DNA of 64,000 nucleotides, taken from Streptomyces sp. NL15-2K (GTDB taxonomy: Bacteria > Actinomycetota > Actinomycetes > Streptomycetales > Streptomycetaceae). Shown here in pieces: positions 15,588-23,653 of this stretch. Within the stretch, counting starts at the first letter, position 1; every line of letters begins with the position of its first letter. The notes under the pieces were generated by a model. The model made no database searches. It saw only the letters and a list, made by a program, of their open reading frames with translations, and was not told the DNA's origin. The position numbers were made by a program, and so were the translations under genes. The stretch is from positions 7,173,501 to 7,237,500 of the forward strand of contig NZ_CP130630.1 of assembly GCF_030551255.1 (NCBI RefSeq), given 5' to 3'.

Positions 15588-17168
15588 ATGTCGCGCGAGT
15601 CGGAGTCCGGGCTGCCCATCGAGCCGGTCTACGGGCCGGATGCTCTGGAGGGCTGGGACCCGGCCGAGAAGCTGGGCGAGCCGGGCTCGTACCCCTTCAC
15701 CCGTGGTGTCTATCCGTCGATGTACACCGGCCGCCCGTGGACGATGCGCCAGTACGCCGGCTTCGGTACGGCGACGGAGTCCAACGCCCGCTACAAGCAG
15801 CTGATCGCCAACGGCACCATGGGCCTGTCGGTCGCCTTCGACCTGCCCACCCAGATGGGCCACGACTCCGACGCCCCGATCGCGAGCGGCGAGGTCGGCA
15901 AGGTGGGCGTCGCCATCGACTCCATCGACGACATGCGGGTGCTGTTCGGCGGGATCCCGCTGGACAAGGTGTCGACGTCGATGACGATCAACGCCCCGGC
16001 GGCTCTGCTGCTGCTCCTCTACCAACTGGTGGCGGAAGAGCAGGGCGTGAGCGCCGACAAGCTCACCGGCACGATCCAGAACGACGTGCTGAAGGAGTAC
16101 ATCGCGCGCGGGACGTACATCTTCCCGCCGAAGCCGTCCCTCCGCCTCATCGCCGACATCTTCAAGTACTGCAAGGCCGAGATCCCGAAGTGGAACACGA
16201 TCTCGATCTCCGGCTACCACATGGCGGAGGCGGGCGCGTCCCCGGCGCAGGAGATCGCGTTCACGCTGGCGGACGGCATCGAGTACGTGCGGACGGCGGT
16301 CGCGGCCGGCATGGACGTCGACGACTTCGCACCCCGCCTTTCCTTCTTCTTCGTCGCCCGTACGACGCTCCTGGAAGAGGTGGCGAAATTCCGCGCCGCC
16401 CGCCGGATCTGGGCGAGGGTGATGAAGGAGGAGTTCGGCGCGAAGAACCCCAAGTCGCTGATGCTGCGGTTCCACACGCAGACGGCCGGCGTGCAGCTGA
16501 CGGCCCAGCAGCCGGAGGTGAACCTGGTCCGGGTCGCGGTCCAGGGCCTGGCGGCGGTGCTGGGCGGTACGCAGTCCCTGCACACCAACTCCTTCGACGA
16601 GGCGATCGCCCTGCCGACGGACAAGAGCGCGCGGCTGGCCCTGCGTACCCAGCAGGTGCTGGCCTACGAGACGGACGTGACGGCCACGGTCGACCCCTTC
16701 GCCGGCTCCTACGTCATCGAGAAGATGACCGACGACGTCGAGGCGGCGACCATCGAGCTGATGGCGAAGGTGGAGGAGCTGGGCGGCGCGGTCAACGCGA
16801 TCGAGCACGGCTTCCAGAAGTCCGAGATCGAGCGGTCCGCGTACCGCATCGCGCTGGAGACCGACTCCGGTGAGCGGGTCGTGGTCGGCGTCAACCGCTA
16901 CCAGCTGGACGAGGAGGAGCCGTACGAGCCGCTCCGCGTGGACCCGGCCATCGAGGCCCAGCAGGCGGAACGGCTGGCGAAGCTGCGGGCGGAGCGGGAT
17001 CAGGGGGCGGTGGACTCGGCGCTGGCGGCCCTGAAGAAGGCCGCTGAGGGCGAGGACAACGTCCTCTACCCGATGAAGGACGCGCTGAAGGCCCGGGCGA
17101 CTGTGGGCGAGGTGTGCAATGCGCTGCGGGGGGTTTGGGGGACGTATGTCCCGGCGCATGCGTTCTGA
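15588..17168 (+). CDS. Methylmalonyl-CoA mutase family, large (substrate-binding) subunit
   Basis: Adenosylcobalamin-dependent carbon-skeleton mutase chain of 526 residues. It holds the substrate TIM barrel ([62 protein letters not shown]) but no C-terminal cobalamin-binding domain, so it needs a small partner subunit encoded elsewhere. The Tyr of RQYAGF and the Arg of PSLRLI are those that bind the carboxylate of methylmalonyl-CoA; isobutyryl-CoA mutases have Phe and Gln there. A dicarboxylic acyl-CoA substrate is therefore more likely than isobutyryl-CoA. ATG 15588 follows GGGAGG. It appears to be monocistronic. Confidence 0.9.
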   Translation: MSRESESGLPIEPVYGPDALEGWDPAEKLGEPGSYPFTRGVYPSMYTGRPWTMRQYAGFGTATESNARYKQLIANGTMGLSVAFDLPTQMGHDSDAPIASGEVGKVGVAIDSIDDMRVLFGGIPLDKVSTSMTINAPAALLLLLYQLVAEEQGVSADKLTGTIQNDVLKEYIARGTYIFPPKPSLRLIADIFKYCKAEIPKWNTISISGYHMAEAGASPAQEIAFTLADGIEYVRTAVAAGMDVDDFAPRLSFFFVARTTLLEEVAKFRAARRIWARVMKEEFGAKNPKSLMLRFHTQTAGVQLTAQQPEVNLVRVAVQGLAAVLGGTQSLHTNSFDEAIALPTDKSARLALRTQQVLAYETDVTATVDPFAGSYVIEKMTDDVEAATIELMAKVEELGGAVNAIEHGFQKSEIERSAYRIALETDSGERVVVGVNRYQLDEEEPYEPLRVDPAIEAQQAERLAKLRAERDQGAVDSALAALKKAAEGEDNVLYPMKDALKARATVGEVCNALRGVWGTYVPAHAF

Positions 17169-17261
17169 GCTGGGCGGTTACTCCGTATGAGTGATCACGG
17201 GTTGAATCCGCACGCCTCCGGCTACGCTCGTAGCAGAGTGGGCCCCGAAAAGGAGGACGCC

Positions 17262-17843
17262 ATGGCCGTACTGCAGCAGGAAATGACCGTGGGCGAGGCC
17301 GCTGACCTGCTTGCCCGTGCACTGCCTGGCCGCCGCGTGGAGATTCTCCAGGGGAGGCTCATCGTGACACCGCCGCCGGACGGTTCGCATGCTCTGTCAT
17401 TGACCTGGCTGGTCGAAGAATTCGGGGGAGCCGGAGCCCGGAAGGCTGGGCTTAGGTACGTCCAGGGCATTGGCCTTTGGCTGCCGTCGCTGCCCGACGA
17501 CTTCGCAGTGCCGGACTTCTCGGTTGTGGACGAGGATTTCCGGGACGCTCACGTCCAGAAGAATTGCTACGCGCCGAACGTCTTCCGCATGGTCGTCGAA
17601 GTGACGTCGTCGAACTGGTCTGACGATCTCGGCCCCAAGGTCGAGTGCTACGCCCAGGCTGGCATCCCCGTCTACCTCATCGCCGACCGCAAACACGACG
17701 AGGTCGTCGTCTACCGGGACCCGGCCGACGGCAAATACCCCACCCCCCTGCGCTACAACCGAGGCCAGACCGTCCCTGTCCCGGAGTCCGTCGGCGTCAG
17801 TCTCGACCTCTCCGTCGACACCCTCCTCGACGGCGACGACTGA
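17262..17843 (+). CDS. Uma2 family (DUF820) putative endonuclease-fold protein
   Basis: A 193-residue protein of the PD-(D/E)XK-like Uma2 family, abundant in Streptomyces and of unproven function. Seen here: the N-terminal helix (MTVGEAADLLARALPGRRVE), the strand ILQGRLIVTPPPDGSHA, the acidic motif AVPDFSVVDEDF (Pro-Asp of the catalytic core), VVEVTSSNW with the conserved Glu, and KVECYAQAGIPVYLIAD with the Lys. All core residues seem present. The ATG is preceded by an excellent AAAAGGAGG site. It lies upstream of the disrupted exporter gene on the same strand. Confidence 0.88.
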   Translation: MAVLQQEMTVGEAADLLARALPGRRVEILQGRLIVTPPPDGSHALSLTWLVEEFGGAGARKAGLRYVQGIGLWLPSLPDDFAVPDFSVVDEDFRDAHVQKNCYAPNVFRMVVEVTSSNWSDDLGPKVECYAQAGIPVYLIADRKHDEVVVYRDPADGKYPTPLRYNRGQTVPVPESVGVSLDLSVDTLLDGDD

Positions 17844-17888
17844 AAATCCAGAGTCGGAGTGTCGTACCCGCATGCGACACTCCATTCC

Positions 17889-18365
17889 ATGCTCGGCGTC
17901 ATCGATCTACCCACCTACCTCGCAGGGCTCGTCCTGATCGTCCTGCTGCCCGGCCCCAACTCCCTGTACGTCATCTCCGTGGCCGCCCGCCGAGGAGTCC
18001 GGGCCGGATACACCGCCGCGGCCGGCGTCTGGTGCGGGGACACCGTGTTGATGACACTCTCGGCCGCTGGAGTCGCCTCCCTCCTCCAGGCCAACGCCGT
18101 GCTGTTCGGCATCGTGAAGTACGCCGGTGCCGGGTATCTGACCTGGCTGGCGATAGGAATGCTGCGGGCCGCGTGGGCGATGTGGCGGACCCGGCGAGAG
18201 CGGTCCGCCGACGACAGCACAGCCGTCGCCACCGACGAGCGCCCCTACCGCCGAGCCCTGGTCATCAGCCTCTTCAACCCCAAGGCGATCCTGTTCTGCG
18301 TCGCCTTCTTCGTGCGGAAAGTTGCAGAATCGGAACGCTCTGACCAGGGAGTTTGCCTTGTCTGA
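17889..18365 (+). pseudogene. LysE/RhtB-family exporter, 5' fragment interrupted by an inserted island
   Basis: Encodes the first 142 residues of an amino-acid exporter: helix 1 with the family motif LVLIVLLPGPNSLYVISVAARRG, helices 2-3, and NPKAILFCVAFFV, the conserved fourth-helix motif. After 18314 the homology stops and the frame runs 17 foreign codons to a stop. The missing end (GYAYPALSFVVLGAF to SLSNA) is found at 23444-23653 in the same orientation. Together the two pieces give a complete LysE protein apart from about four residues at the break. This is direct sequence evidence for an insertion of about 5.1 kb. Confidence 0.9.
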
Positions 18366-18558
18366 CGTGCACCACGCTGTGGCCCTGTTCGCCCTTATGA
18401 GCCCCCAGGAGCAGCAGCGGGCGCTAGGAGCCCTGGGCTTGCCTGAGAGGCTCCAGAAGGAGCCCCAGGAGCCTGCCGTCACCCCGTTCGCGGCTCTGGG
18501 CAGTAGGCCGAGTAGGCGGAAGCGGCAGCCGATCACCGTGACGGTGCTCAGAGGGTGA
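18358..18558 (+). CDS. Small unknown protein at the left edge of the island
   Basis: TTG start with AGGGAG seven bases upstream, giving 66 residues beginning with Met for TTG and then SDVHHAVALFALMSPQEQQ. The first half is a probable amphipathic helix; the second half is basic (SRPSRRKRQPITVTVLRG). It starts just beyond the insertion border and overlaps the tail of the truncated LysE frame. Coding status is inferred from the ribosome-binding site and the sensible composition; no family is recognised. Confidence 0.5.
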   Translation: MSDVHHAVALFALMSPQEQQRALGALGLPERLQKEPQEPAVTPFAALGSRPSRRKRQPITVTVLRG

Positions 18559-18592
18559 TACCGGCCCGCTTTATGCGCGGGGCCGTCCTACG

Positions 18593-19093
18593 TTACGCGA
18601 GCGGGCACGTGAGGTCGGGGTGGTGACGGTTCGGGCAGCACACCAGGTTGAGCGAGACGATATTGCCCGGCCGGTTGTAGTACACCCAGCTCACGTCCAC
18701 GCCGACCGGCAGGACATCCAGCACGTATTCGCGTCTCGTGTCCAGGCTCGCGTACGCCTGACGCCCGTCCTCGCGCTGCACCGGGGGGTTGTCAAGAAAG
18801 TGCTTGACCATCCAGTCGAGAGCCGCTGTGGCGTCCGTCCAGGTGCGCTCATGGGCCGCCTGGTTCCGCTTCATCAGCCAGTGCCCGGACATCATGGGCG
18901 GCAGGTTCGAGGTCGGGAACTCGGCCATCACTTCGCGGTACCGCTGAAGGATGCGGATGGCCACCTTGTCCTCGTCCGAGGCGGGAGGAGCAGGGGGGTC
19001 AGGATGCGGAGGCCGCCGGTCGCCTTCCCGGTGGTAGCTGTCGGGCGATCCGATCCACGGGCCGTAGCCGTGGAAGTGTCCTGTCCAGCTCAT
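18593..19093 (-). CDS. Island-borne protein of unknown function
   Basis: A 166-residue soluble protein (MSWTGHFHGYGPWIGSPDSY start) with GGAAGG six bases before the ATG. After a Pro-rich stretch it has a helical part (IRILQRYREVMAEFP, ATAALDWMVKHFLD) and a C-terminal beta part ending NLVCCPNRHHPDLTCPLA. The two Cys and His near the end could bind a metal, though this is only a suggestion. No homologue is recognised. It is the last gene of a minus-strand cluster running from 20143 down. Confidence 0.65.
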   Translation of the reverse strand: MSWTGHFHGYGPWIGSPDSYHREGDRRPPHPDPPAPPASDEDKVAIRILQRYREVMAEFPTSNLPPMMSGHWLMKRNQAAHERTWTDATAALDWMVKHFLDNPPVQREDGRQAYASLDTRREYVLDVLPVGVDVSWVYYNRPGNIVSLNLVCCPNRHHPDLTCPLA

Positions 19094-19171
19094 GCGCGCC
19101 TTCCAAGAGGGGAGGGCGGGCCGCCCTGATGCGCGTAGGACGACCCGCCGGGGATGAGAGGTGTAGCAGGG

Positions 19172-19402
19172 TCAGGCGGTGAGGCCGCGGTTCTTCACCC
19201 AGCCGAGGGCGAAGTCGTCGAGCTCGGCTGCGGTGAACCGCAGCTCCTTGTCGGCGCCCTCGGGCTTGGAGACGCGGACCACGTACGAGTCGGCGGCGCC
19301 GGGGATCGCGGCGAAGTCGACGCAGCCCTCGGTGCAGGGGCCTCCGCAGAAGTTCGTCGTCTCGACGCCGTCTGCTGACAGGGCGTAGAGGTTGCCGTTC
19401 AT
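19172..19402 (-). CDS. DUF397-like small protein
   Basis: A 76-residue protein whose second half (CVDFAAIPGAADSYVVRVSK, then ELRFTAAELDDFALGW) resembles DUF397. DUF397 proteins are small and, in Streptomyces, are usually encoded beside Xre regulators; such pairs occur many times per genome and the DUF397 protein is thought to act with or against the regulator. An Xre/TPR gene is indeed present at 20307. Two Cys pairs (FCGGPCTEGC) lie near the N-terminus. The ATG follows GGAAGGA at eight bases. Other minus-strand island genes lie on both sides. Confidence 0.72.
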   Translation of the reverse strand: MNGNLYALSADGVETTNFCGGPCTEGCVDFAAIPGAADSYVVRVSKPEGADKELRFTAAELDDFALGWVKNRGLTA

Positions 19403-19575
19403 CGGGTAGTCCTTCCTGGTGCAACGTTGCGGAGATGCGGTCTCCGCGCCGTAGTGCACTTGCCGACCCACCCCGGCCCGGCCTTCCTGTTCCTGGCCGG
19501 GGTGGGCGCTTGGCTCCGCCCCCGAGCGGTGTGGCCGTGGGGGAACGACCGGGGAGTCACCTCGGGGACGGATGT

Positions 19576-19769
19576 TCAGGTGGTCAGTTGCCAGTAGGCC
19601 GCCATGATCGACACGGACGCTGCGATCAGGAGCCCTTGGAGAAGCCACTGGCGCCAGCCGAGCGGACGCTTGTGCTTCCCTCTGGCCCGGCGAGGATTCC
19701 GACCGCGAGAGCGGCCATGAGTCCGAGCAGGGCGATCACGTAAATCACCTGCTGCGCCTTGGGGCTCAC
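19576..19769 (-). pseudogene. Small two-helix membrane protein, probably frameshifted
   Basis: The GTG at 19767-19769 overlaps the stop of the upstream gene (GTGA) and starts a frame with a clear membrane helix (VIYVIALLGLMAALAVGILAG). This frame ends at 19626 after unstructured residues. An overlapping frame holds a second helix with a basic entry (GKHKRPLGWRQWLLQGLLI) and ends at 19576. Switching frames near 19680-19690 would join them into a normal two-helix protein of about 63 residues. Either one base was gained or lost, or the first frame alone (47 residues) is the real product. Confidence 0.5.
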
Positions 19770-20143
19770 GCTGCACCCGTCCCGCTCCTCTGGGTGTAGA
19801 TCCACAGCAGTCGGCGCGTCAGGTCGGCGACCTCGCGCATGAAGAAGTAGGCCGTGAAGGTCGGGGCCTCCGCGCTGGGGCGGTTCTTCAGGTCGAGCAG
19901 CGAGTACGCCTTGCGGAATTGCTGCATGACCAGCTCGTCGTCGTCGGCGCCCAGTTCCTCACCGAGGAGCAATTGCAGGTGCCCGATCAAGGCCGGTGTC
20001 TTGGCGTCGATGTCGGCGCGGGTCGAGGTGCCGAGCCTCGCCGAGAGGGCGGCGTCGGTGCTGTCCTGGATCAGCTCGACGTCGATCGGTACGCCGTCCT
20101 CGGTCGACACTGTCACTTCGAATCTGCTCGTCTCGGTCTTCAC
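19766..20143 (-). CDS. Island-borne protein of unknown function
   Basis: A 125-residue acidic soluble protein. The start GTG 20141-20143 has GAGGGA about seven bases before it and gives the N-terminus VKTETSRFEVTVSTEDGVPI; longer in-frame versions run into the divergent promoter region. The body is beta-rich at first (EVTVSTEDGVPIDVELI) and helical later (FMREVADLTRRLLWIYTQR). The function is unknown. It is the first gene of a minus-strand set (19093-20143) that is coupled or closely spaced, and divergent from the Xre regulator, which may control it. Confidence 0.68.
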   Translation of the reverse strand: MKTETSRFEVTVSTEDGVPIDVELIQDSTDAALSARLGTSTRADIDAKTPALIGHLQLLLGEELGADDDELVMQQFRKAYSLLDLKNRPSAEAPTFTAYFFMREVADLTRRLLWIYTQRSGTGAA

Positions 20144-20306
20144 GGCGTGTCCCTCGCTGACTGACGGCGGTTTCACCGGATGGAGACCAGAGTTCCGCGC
20201 GAAAGGCGTGCGGACCACGGCGTTCATGGGCCAGTGTTGGGACATCTCTGGGACATGGGACAGGCGGCATGGTTGGGCACGGCAAGATCCCGGGAAGGGG
20301 GCCTGC

Positions 20307-21557
20307 ATGAGCATCGCCGACAGGCGTAGGGCTCGGGGCCTCACCCAAGAAGGGTTTGCCTTCGCGGTAGGCGTCGACCGGCGCACAGTAGGCCGATGGG
20401 AGACGGGCAAATCCAAGCCCCAGCCTCCTCAGCGGCCCAAGGTCGCCGAGGTGTTACAGATGGACCTTGACGAACTCGATGCGTTGCTTACTTCAGCCGA
20501 GGTACAGCCGAAGCCCGTACGGTCAGCGTCGAGTGCCCACCACAGCCCAGGGGACCCAGACGAGATGATCCGACGCGAGTTTCTGCGGCTCATGGCGGTG
20601 TCCGGTGCGCTCGCTGCCATACCTGCGGGCGAGGCGGAGGCCCTGGAGGACAGCGGTGACGACTTCGGGCGCATGAACGGCCATCTGTGGCAGGTCTACC
20701 AACTCGCCCGCGCCAAACACTCGGTGTACCCGGTAGTGCAGTCTCAGCTCACTGCCTTGAACGATGCGCTGCGCGATGGGCGGGCCCAGACAGGGACGCT
20801 CTGCTTCGCGGCTGGCGACCTATTCCAGCTGGCGGGCGAGCTGGCCTTCGACGCCAACCGGTACCACGAAGCCGCCGCCTCGTACTCGCTTGCGGCCAGC
20901 GCGAGCAAGGAGGCTGGCGCCTACGACCTTTGGGCGTGCGCCCTCATCCGGAGCGCCTACGTAGACCTCTCCGAGCGCCGTTACAAGCGTGCTGCGGACA
21001 CACTTGGGGCCGCGCGCCGTGTCGCCCTGCGTGGAGACAGCAGCCTTGCGACCAAGCACTGGGCCGCAGCCGTGCAGGCTGAGGCGTTCGCCTGGCTCGG
21101 CGACTTCGACGCCTGCGAGGAGGCTTTGGACGAGGCCGAGAAGGTGGCCAGCCTGAGCGGCCAGGTGTCGAACGGCGGATGGCTGCGCTTCGATGGCTCG
21201 CGCTTGGCGGAGGAGCGAGGCGCCCGGTACCTGCAACTCAACCGACTCGGCCTGGCCGAGACCTCGTTGAAGGATGCGCTGACGGTCGCCCCTCTGGCCG
21301 CTGGCCACTCTTTCCGACGTCGGGGCGCGGTACTTGTCGACCTGGCCGCGATCGGCGCCAAGCGGAAAGACTTGGAGCAGGTCATGCAGTACGGGCTCGA
21401 AGCCCTGCGGCTGGCGCGGGCCTCCGGGTCCGGCTACGTCGCCCGTAGACTCCATTCCCTGACTTCCGAGCTGGGCACCTTGGGGCGCGACCGGTGTATC
21501 ACCGAGTTGAAGGCCGAGATCGGCAGCCTAACGGCATCACGAGAGGGGATGGCATGA
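20307..21557 (+). CDS. Xre-family transcriptional regulator with TPR-like sensor domain, TTA codon
   Basis: A 416-residue regulator. Helix-turn-helix at residues 1-55 (ADRRRARGLTQEGFAFAVGV, TVGRWETGKSKPQ), a linker, then a short hydrophobic stretch (LRLMAVSGALAAIPAG). About 280 residues of paired helices follow, resembling TPRs (FAAGDLFQLAGELAFDANRY, AAVQAEAFAWLGDFDACEEA). Such proteins in Streptomyces often sense small peptides or act with DUF397 partners. GGGAAGGGGG precedes the ATG. Codon 50 (20454-20456) is TTA, implying dependence on the bldA tRNA. The stop overlaps the next start (ATGA). Confidence 0.85.
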   Translation: MSIADRRRARGLTQEGFAFAVGVDRRTVGRWETGKSKPQPPQRPKVAEVLQMDLDELDALLTSAEVQPKPVRSASSAHHSPGDPDEMIRREFLRLMAVSGALAAIPAGEAEALEDSGDDFGRMNGHLWQVYQLARAKHSVYPVVQSQLTALNDALRDGRAQTGTLCFAAGDLFQLAGELAFDANRYHEAAASYSLAASASKEAGAYDLWACALIRSAYVDLSERRYKRAADTLGAARRVALRGDSSLATKHWAAAVQAEAFAWLGDFDACEEALDEAEKVASLSGQVSNGGWLRFDGSRLAEERGARYLQLNRLGLAETSLKDALTVAPLAAGHSFRRRGAVLVDLAAIGAKRKDLEQVMQYGLEALRLARASGSGYVARRLHSLTSELGTLGRDRCITELKAEIGSLTASREGMA

Positions 21558-21916
21558 CGACCGAGGGCGCGCGAGTCTTTCGCGAGGCGTGGATCGCTGG
21601 AGTGCGGAAGCACTTCCCTGGTGAGCCCAAGCCGAGCTATGTAACTCCGTGGGAAGAGACGCCTGAATGGGAGCGTGAGGCTGCGGGCGCCGTGTATGAG
21701 CAGGTTCGCCATTTCCTCAAACTGAGCGCCGGGCATGCCTCCCGCCTGTCGCGCGAGCAGAAGGGACGGTTCGTCGCGACGTGTTGGACGGCGCAGATGT
21801 TCAAGCACTTCAATGACCCGAAGCCGGGGTACGTAGCCGATTGGCCCGACCTGCCGGACTGGCAGAAGGAAACCGACTCGGGCATCTTCGAGGCCATTGA
21901 GAACAGTCTAAATTAA
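21554..21916 (+). CDS. Small protein with an internal duplication, coupled to the Xre regulator
   Basis: A 120-residue protein whose ATG overlaps the stop of the regulator gene. It has two related halves: PKPSYVTPWEETPEWEREAA followed by a helix, and PKPGYVADWPDLPDWQKETD followed by a helix. The repeated pattern is PKPxYV.xW...P.W..E. Between them lies a Gly/Ser-poor basic helix (ASRLSREQKGRFVATCWTAQ). Function unknown; tight coupling suggests it works with the regulator. It is the last plus-strand gene before the large palindrome. Confidence 0.72.
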   Translation: MTTEGARVFREAWIAGVRKHFPGEPKPSYVTPWEETPEWEREAAGAVYEQVRHFLKLSAGHASRLSREQKGRFVATCWTAQMFKHFNDPKPGYVADWPDLPDWQKETDSGIFEAIENSLN

Positions 21917-22031
21917 CGCCTACCGATTCGTGGTCGCAAACAACCCAGCTGTGAGTCGGATTTGAAAAGGCCTCGGCGGGGCTGCCATTCGCCCTGGTAG
22001 TGGCGCAGTTCTTGGCACGCCGCCGGCCGTA

Positions 22032-22181
22032 GAGGATTTTGGGCTGGAGCTGCCATGGGGCGAGTGAACAGGGGGCCTTACGCTCGCCAGCGGATCGGGC
22101 AGTCTTTGGGACCTGCCCGCAATAGCCCGATCGGCCCCCTGTTCTTCGAGGCTCGCCCCATGGTGGCTGCCTAAAATCCTC
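22032..22181. repeat. 150-bp imperfect palindrome, possible replication-related structure
   Basis: Four collinear arm pairs nest symmetrically: 22032-22040 with 22173-22181 (GAGGATTTT), 22054-22064 with 22152-22162 (CATGGGGCGAG), 22067-22077 with 22133-22143 (AACAGGGGGCC), and 22093-22100 with 22125-22132 (GATCGGGC). A small hairpin forms at the tip (22096-22102 with 22113-22119). This lies upstream of the rep fragment in an AICE-like remnant. Rolling-circle plasmids have single-strand origins or sti-like sites of this kind, so that is the favoured reading; a transcription attenuator is the alternative. Confidence 0.8.
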
Positions 22182-22914
22182 GGAGGCCATCGGCCCCAGC
22201 CACAGAGGGTTTGCGCGGTGTGGCCTGTTCTGGGGGCACATGGGTGAGCACGCGTGGCCGTCGCGGGCCTGGTGCTGGCCGGTGAACACCGTGGGCCGGA
22301 TCGGTGCCGTGGGCGTCTGGAGGGCGTGAGTCACGGGTCATGAGTCCACGGGGGCGGGGCGGGCAAAGTGGGCTGTGAGGAGCTGGCTCGCGCTCTCAGG
22401 TCGCCTGGTGTGCGCCGGGGCGGCGGCGCCCCGGACCGGACCGGCCGAAGGCCGCATGCCGGGCCGGGGTGCGGCAAGCCGCCCCGGCGGCGCGCCGAAG
22501 GCGCGCCTGGAGGAAGTGAAGACAGATTCCGACACCTGCCCCACGCCGCTGCCCGCTCCCGTCTCCGGTGGGCTCATGGTCCGGGGCGCAACCGGCTGAT
22601 GCCAGGCTCCCCCGGCAACCCGATACGGCTACACGGGAGGCTCTTCGGCTGCGCGCCAAGTGCTCTGCCTGCGGCCGTAATTCGTTCGCGTTTCCCGGGC
22701 GCCCCATGCGATCATGGAGGTTCGAGCGACGAGCCATATTTCAGCGATTCTCAGGCATAGACACAGACTTTCTTCAACAGACATCACGCTTTCAGTCTTC
22801 TTCTGCCTGCTCTGCCTTCGTTCTCTCCCACGCTGCCTCGACACGCTCTCAGCTCCAGATCTGACACTTCATCAATTCAAGCTCAGCCAAGCCACAGCCA
22901 AGGAGATTTCAGCC
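22182..22914. other. Non-coding stretch upstream of the rep leader
   Basis: About 730 bp with several frames but none with a good start, ribosome-binding site and codon bias together. The part 22410-22520 is very GC-rich with short inverted repeats (for example GGCGCGCC around GAA at 22492-22510). The part 22740-22910 is unusually AT-rich for this genome (runs such as AGATTTCAGCC and TCATCAATTC). The AT-rich part probably contains the promoter of the leader and rep genes. Confidence 0.5.
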
Positions 22915-22995
22915 ATGACCCATACCTGCGCCTCGGCTCGCGCTCCTCCCTGTCCGTCCGTTTTGGAGGTGCCCTGTGTTCAACACCTCGCATGA
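22915..22995 (+). CDS. 26-residue leader peptide overlapping the rep start
   Basis: ATG 22915 has an excellent AAGGAG site seven bases upstream and encodes MTHTCASARAPPCPSVLEVP plus six residues. The stop (22993-22995) lies 20 bases inside the rep gene, whose own GGAGG site (22965-22969) is buried in the leader frame. Translating the leader would therefore open or block rep translation. This looks like a coupling leader, but the peptide itself is not conserved in anything I know. Confidence 0.5.
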   Translation: MTHTCASARAPPCPSVLEVPCVQHLA

Positions 22996-23653
22996 GGTGA
23001 CCACTTCGCATGCCCGCTCCGCTGACCTGGAGCGTGAAAAGCGTCTGCGGATGCTGTCCGATACCGATCGGGACATCATCCGCCTTGCAAACGATCCCCT
23101 GTTCCCACGCTGGCTGGAGCAGATACAGGCAATCGGGGGTTGTGCCCATCCGGTCTACCTGTCCGGCTCCACCCTCACCCGCGATGCCGTCACGGGCGAG
23201 GTGATCTCCTCCTACTCGACCGCTGGAGAGCCCGGTGAGCGGTTGGCCGTGCGCTGCCGCAACCGCCGTGCCTCGGTCTGCGAGCCGTGCGCCTACCTGC
23301 ACGCGGGCGACACCTTCCAGCTGATCCGGGCGGGCCTGTCCGGCGGCAAGAACGTCCCCGCTGCGGTGCGGGACCGCCCCCGCCTCTTCGTCACCCTGAC
23401 CGCTCCGTCATTCGGTCCGGTGCACCGCGTACGCGACGGGCTCCCGGGGTACGCCTACCCCGCCCTCTCCTTCGTCGTCCTCGGCGCCTTCGCCCAGCTG
23501 GCCAGCTTCCTGTACCTCACCGCGCTCATATTCAGCGGCACGAAGCTGGCCACCGCCTTCCGTCGCCGTAGGCGCCTGTCGGCCGGGGCGACCTCGGCGG
23601 CGGGTGCGCTGTTCCTCGGGTTCGCGGTGAAGCTGTCCCTGTCCAACGCGTAG
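22976..23653 (+). pseudogene. Chimeric frame: RepSA-like initiator N-terminus fused to LysE C-terminus
   Basis: Codons 1-155 encode the start of a RepSA-type replication initiator of pSAM2-like elements. Signs are LSDTDRDIIRLANDPLFPRW, CRNRRASVCEPCAYLHAGDT with its Cys pair, and VTLTAPSFGPVH. Such proteins normally run to over 400 residues, so the catalytic Tyr region is lost. From codon 157 (23444) the frame continues unbroken into the LysE exporter C-terminus (GYAYPALSFVVLGAFAQLAS ... SLSNA, two membrane helices). GTG 22976 follows GGAGG. Whether the 225-residue hybrid is made is unknown; it should be non-functional for both parent roles. Confidence 0.85.

Larger units (their letters stand above)
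18315..23443. mobile_element. Remnant of an actinomycete integrative and conjugative element (AICE-like)
   Basis: About 5.1 kb lying inside a LysE exporter gene. Cargo: small plus-strand gene, four minus-strand small genes including a DUF397-like one, an Xre/TPR regulator, a 120-residue gene, a 150-bp imperfect palindrome, a leader peptide and the first 155 codons of a RepSA-type replication initiator. The integrase, excisionase, TraB/FtsK translocase and Spd genes expected of a pSAM2-like element are all absent, and no tRNA or direct repeats flank it. The borders are set by loss of LysE homology. A few LysE codons are missing, so this is not a clean site-specific integration. Confidence 0.75.

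Noticed and set aside
15162..17159. 665-codon open frame opposite the mutase gene
   Set aside because: Product has no fold signature and runs across the divergent promoter region; the mutase is unambiguous.
21810..22334. 174-codon minus-strand frame over the palindrome
   Set aside because: No ribosome-binding site, poor codon bias, and it overlaps the real gene ending at 21916; the region is better explained as a structured non-coding element.
18300..23460. tRNA gene or att direct repeats at the island borders
   Set aside because: Read both borders for a tRNA 3' end or matching repeats; none seen, and the flanks are coding sequence of lysE.
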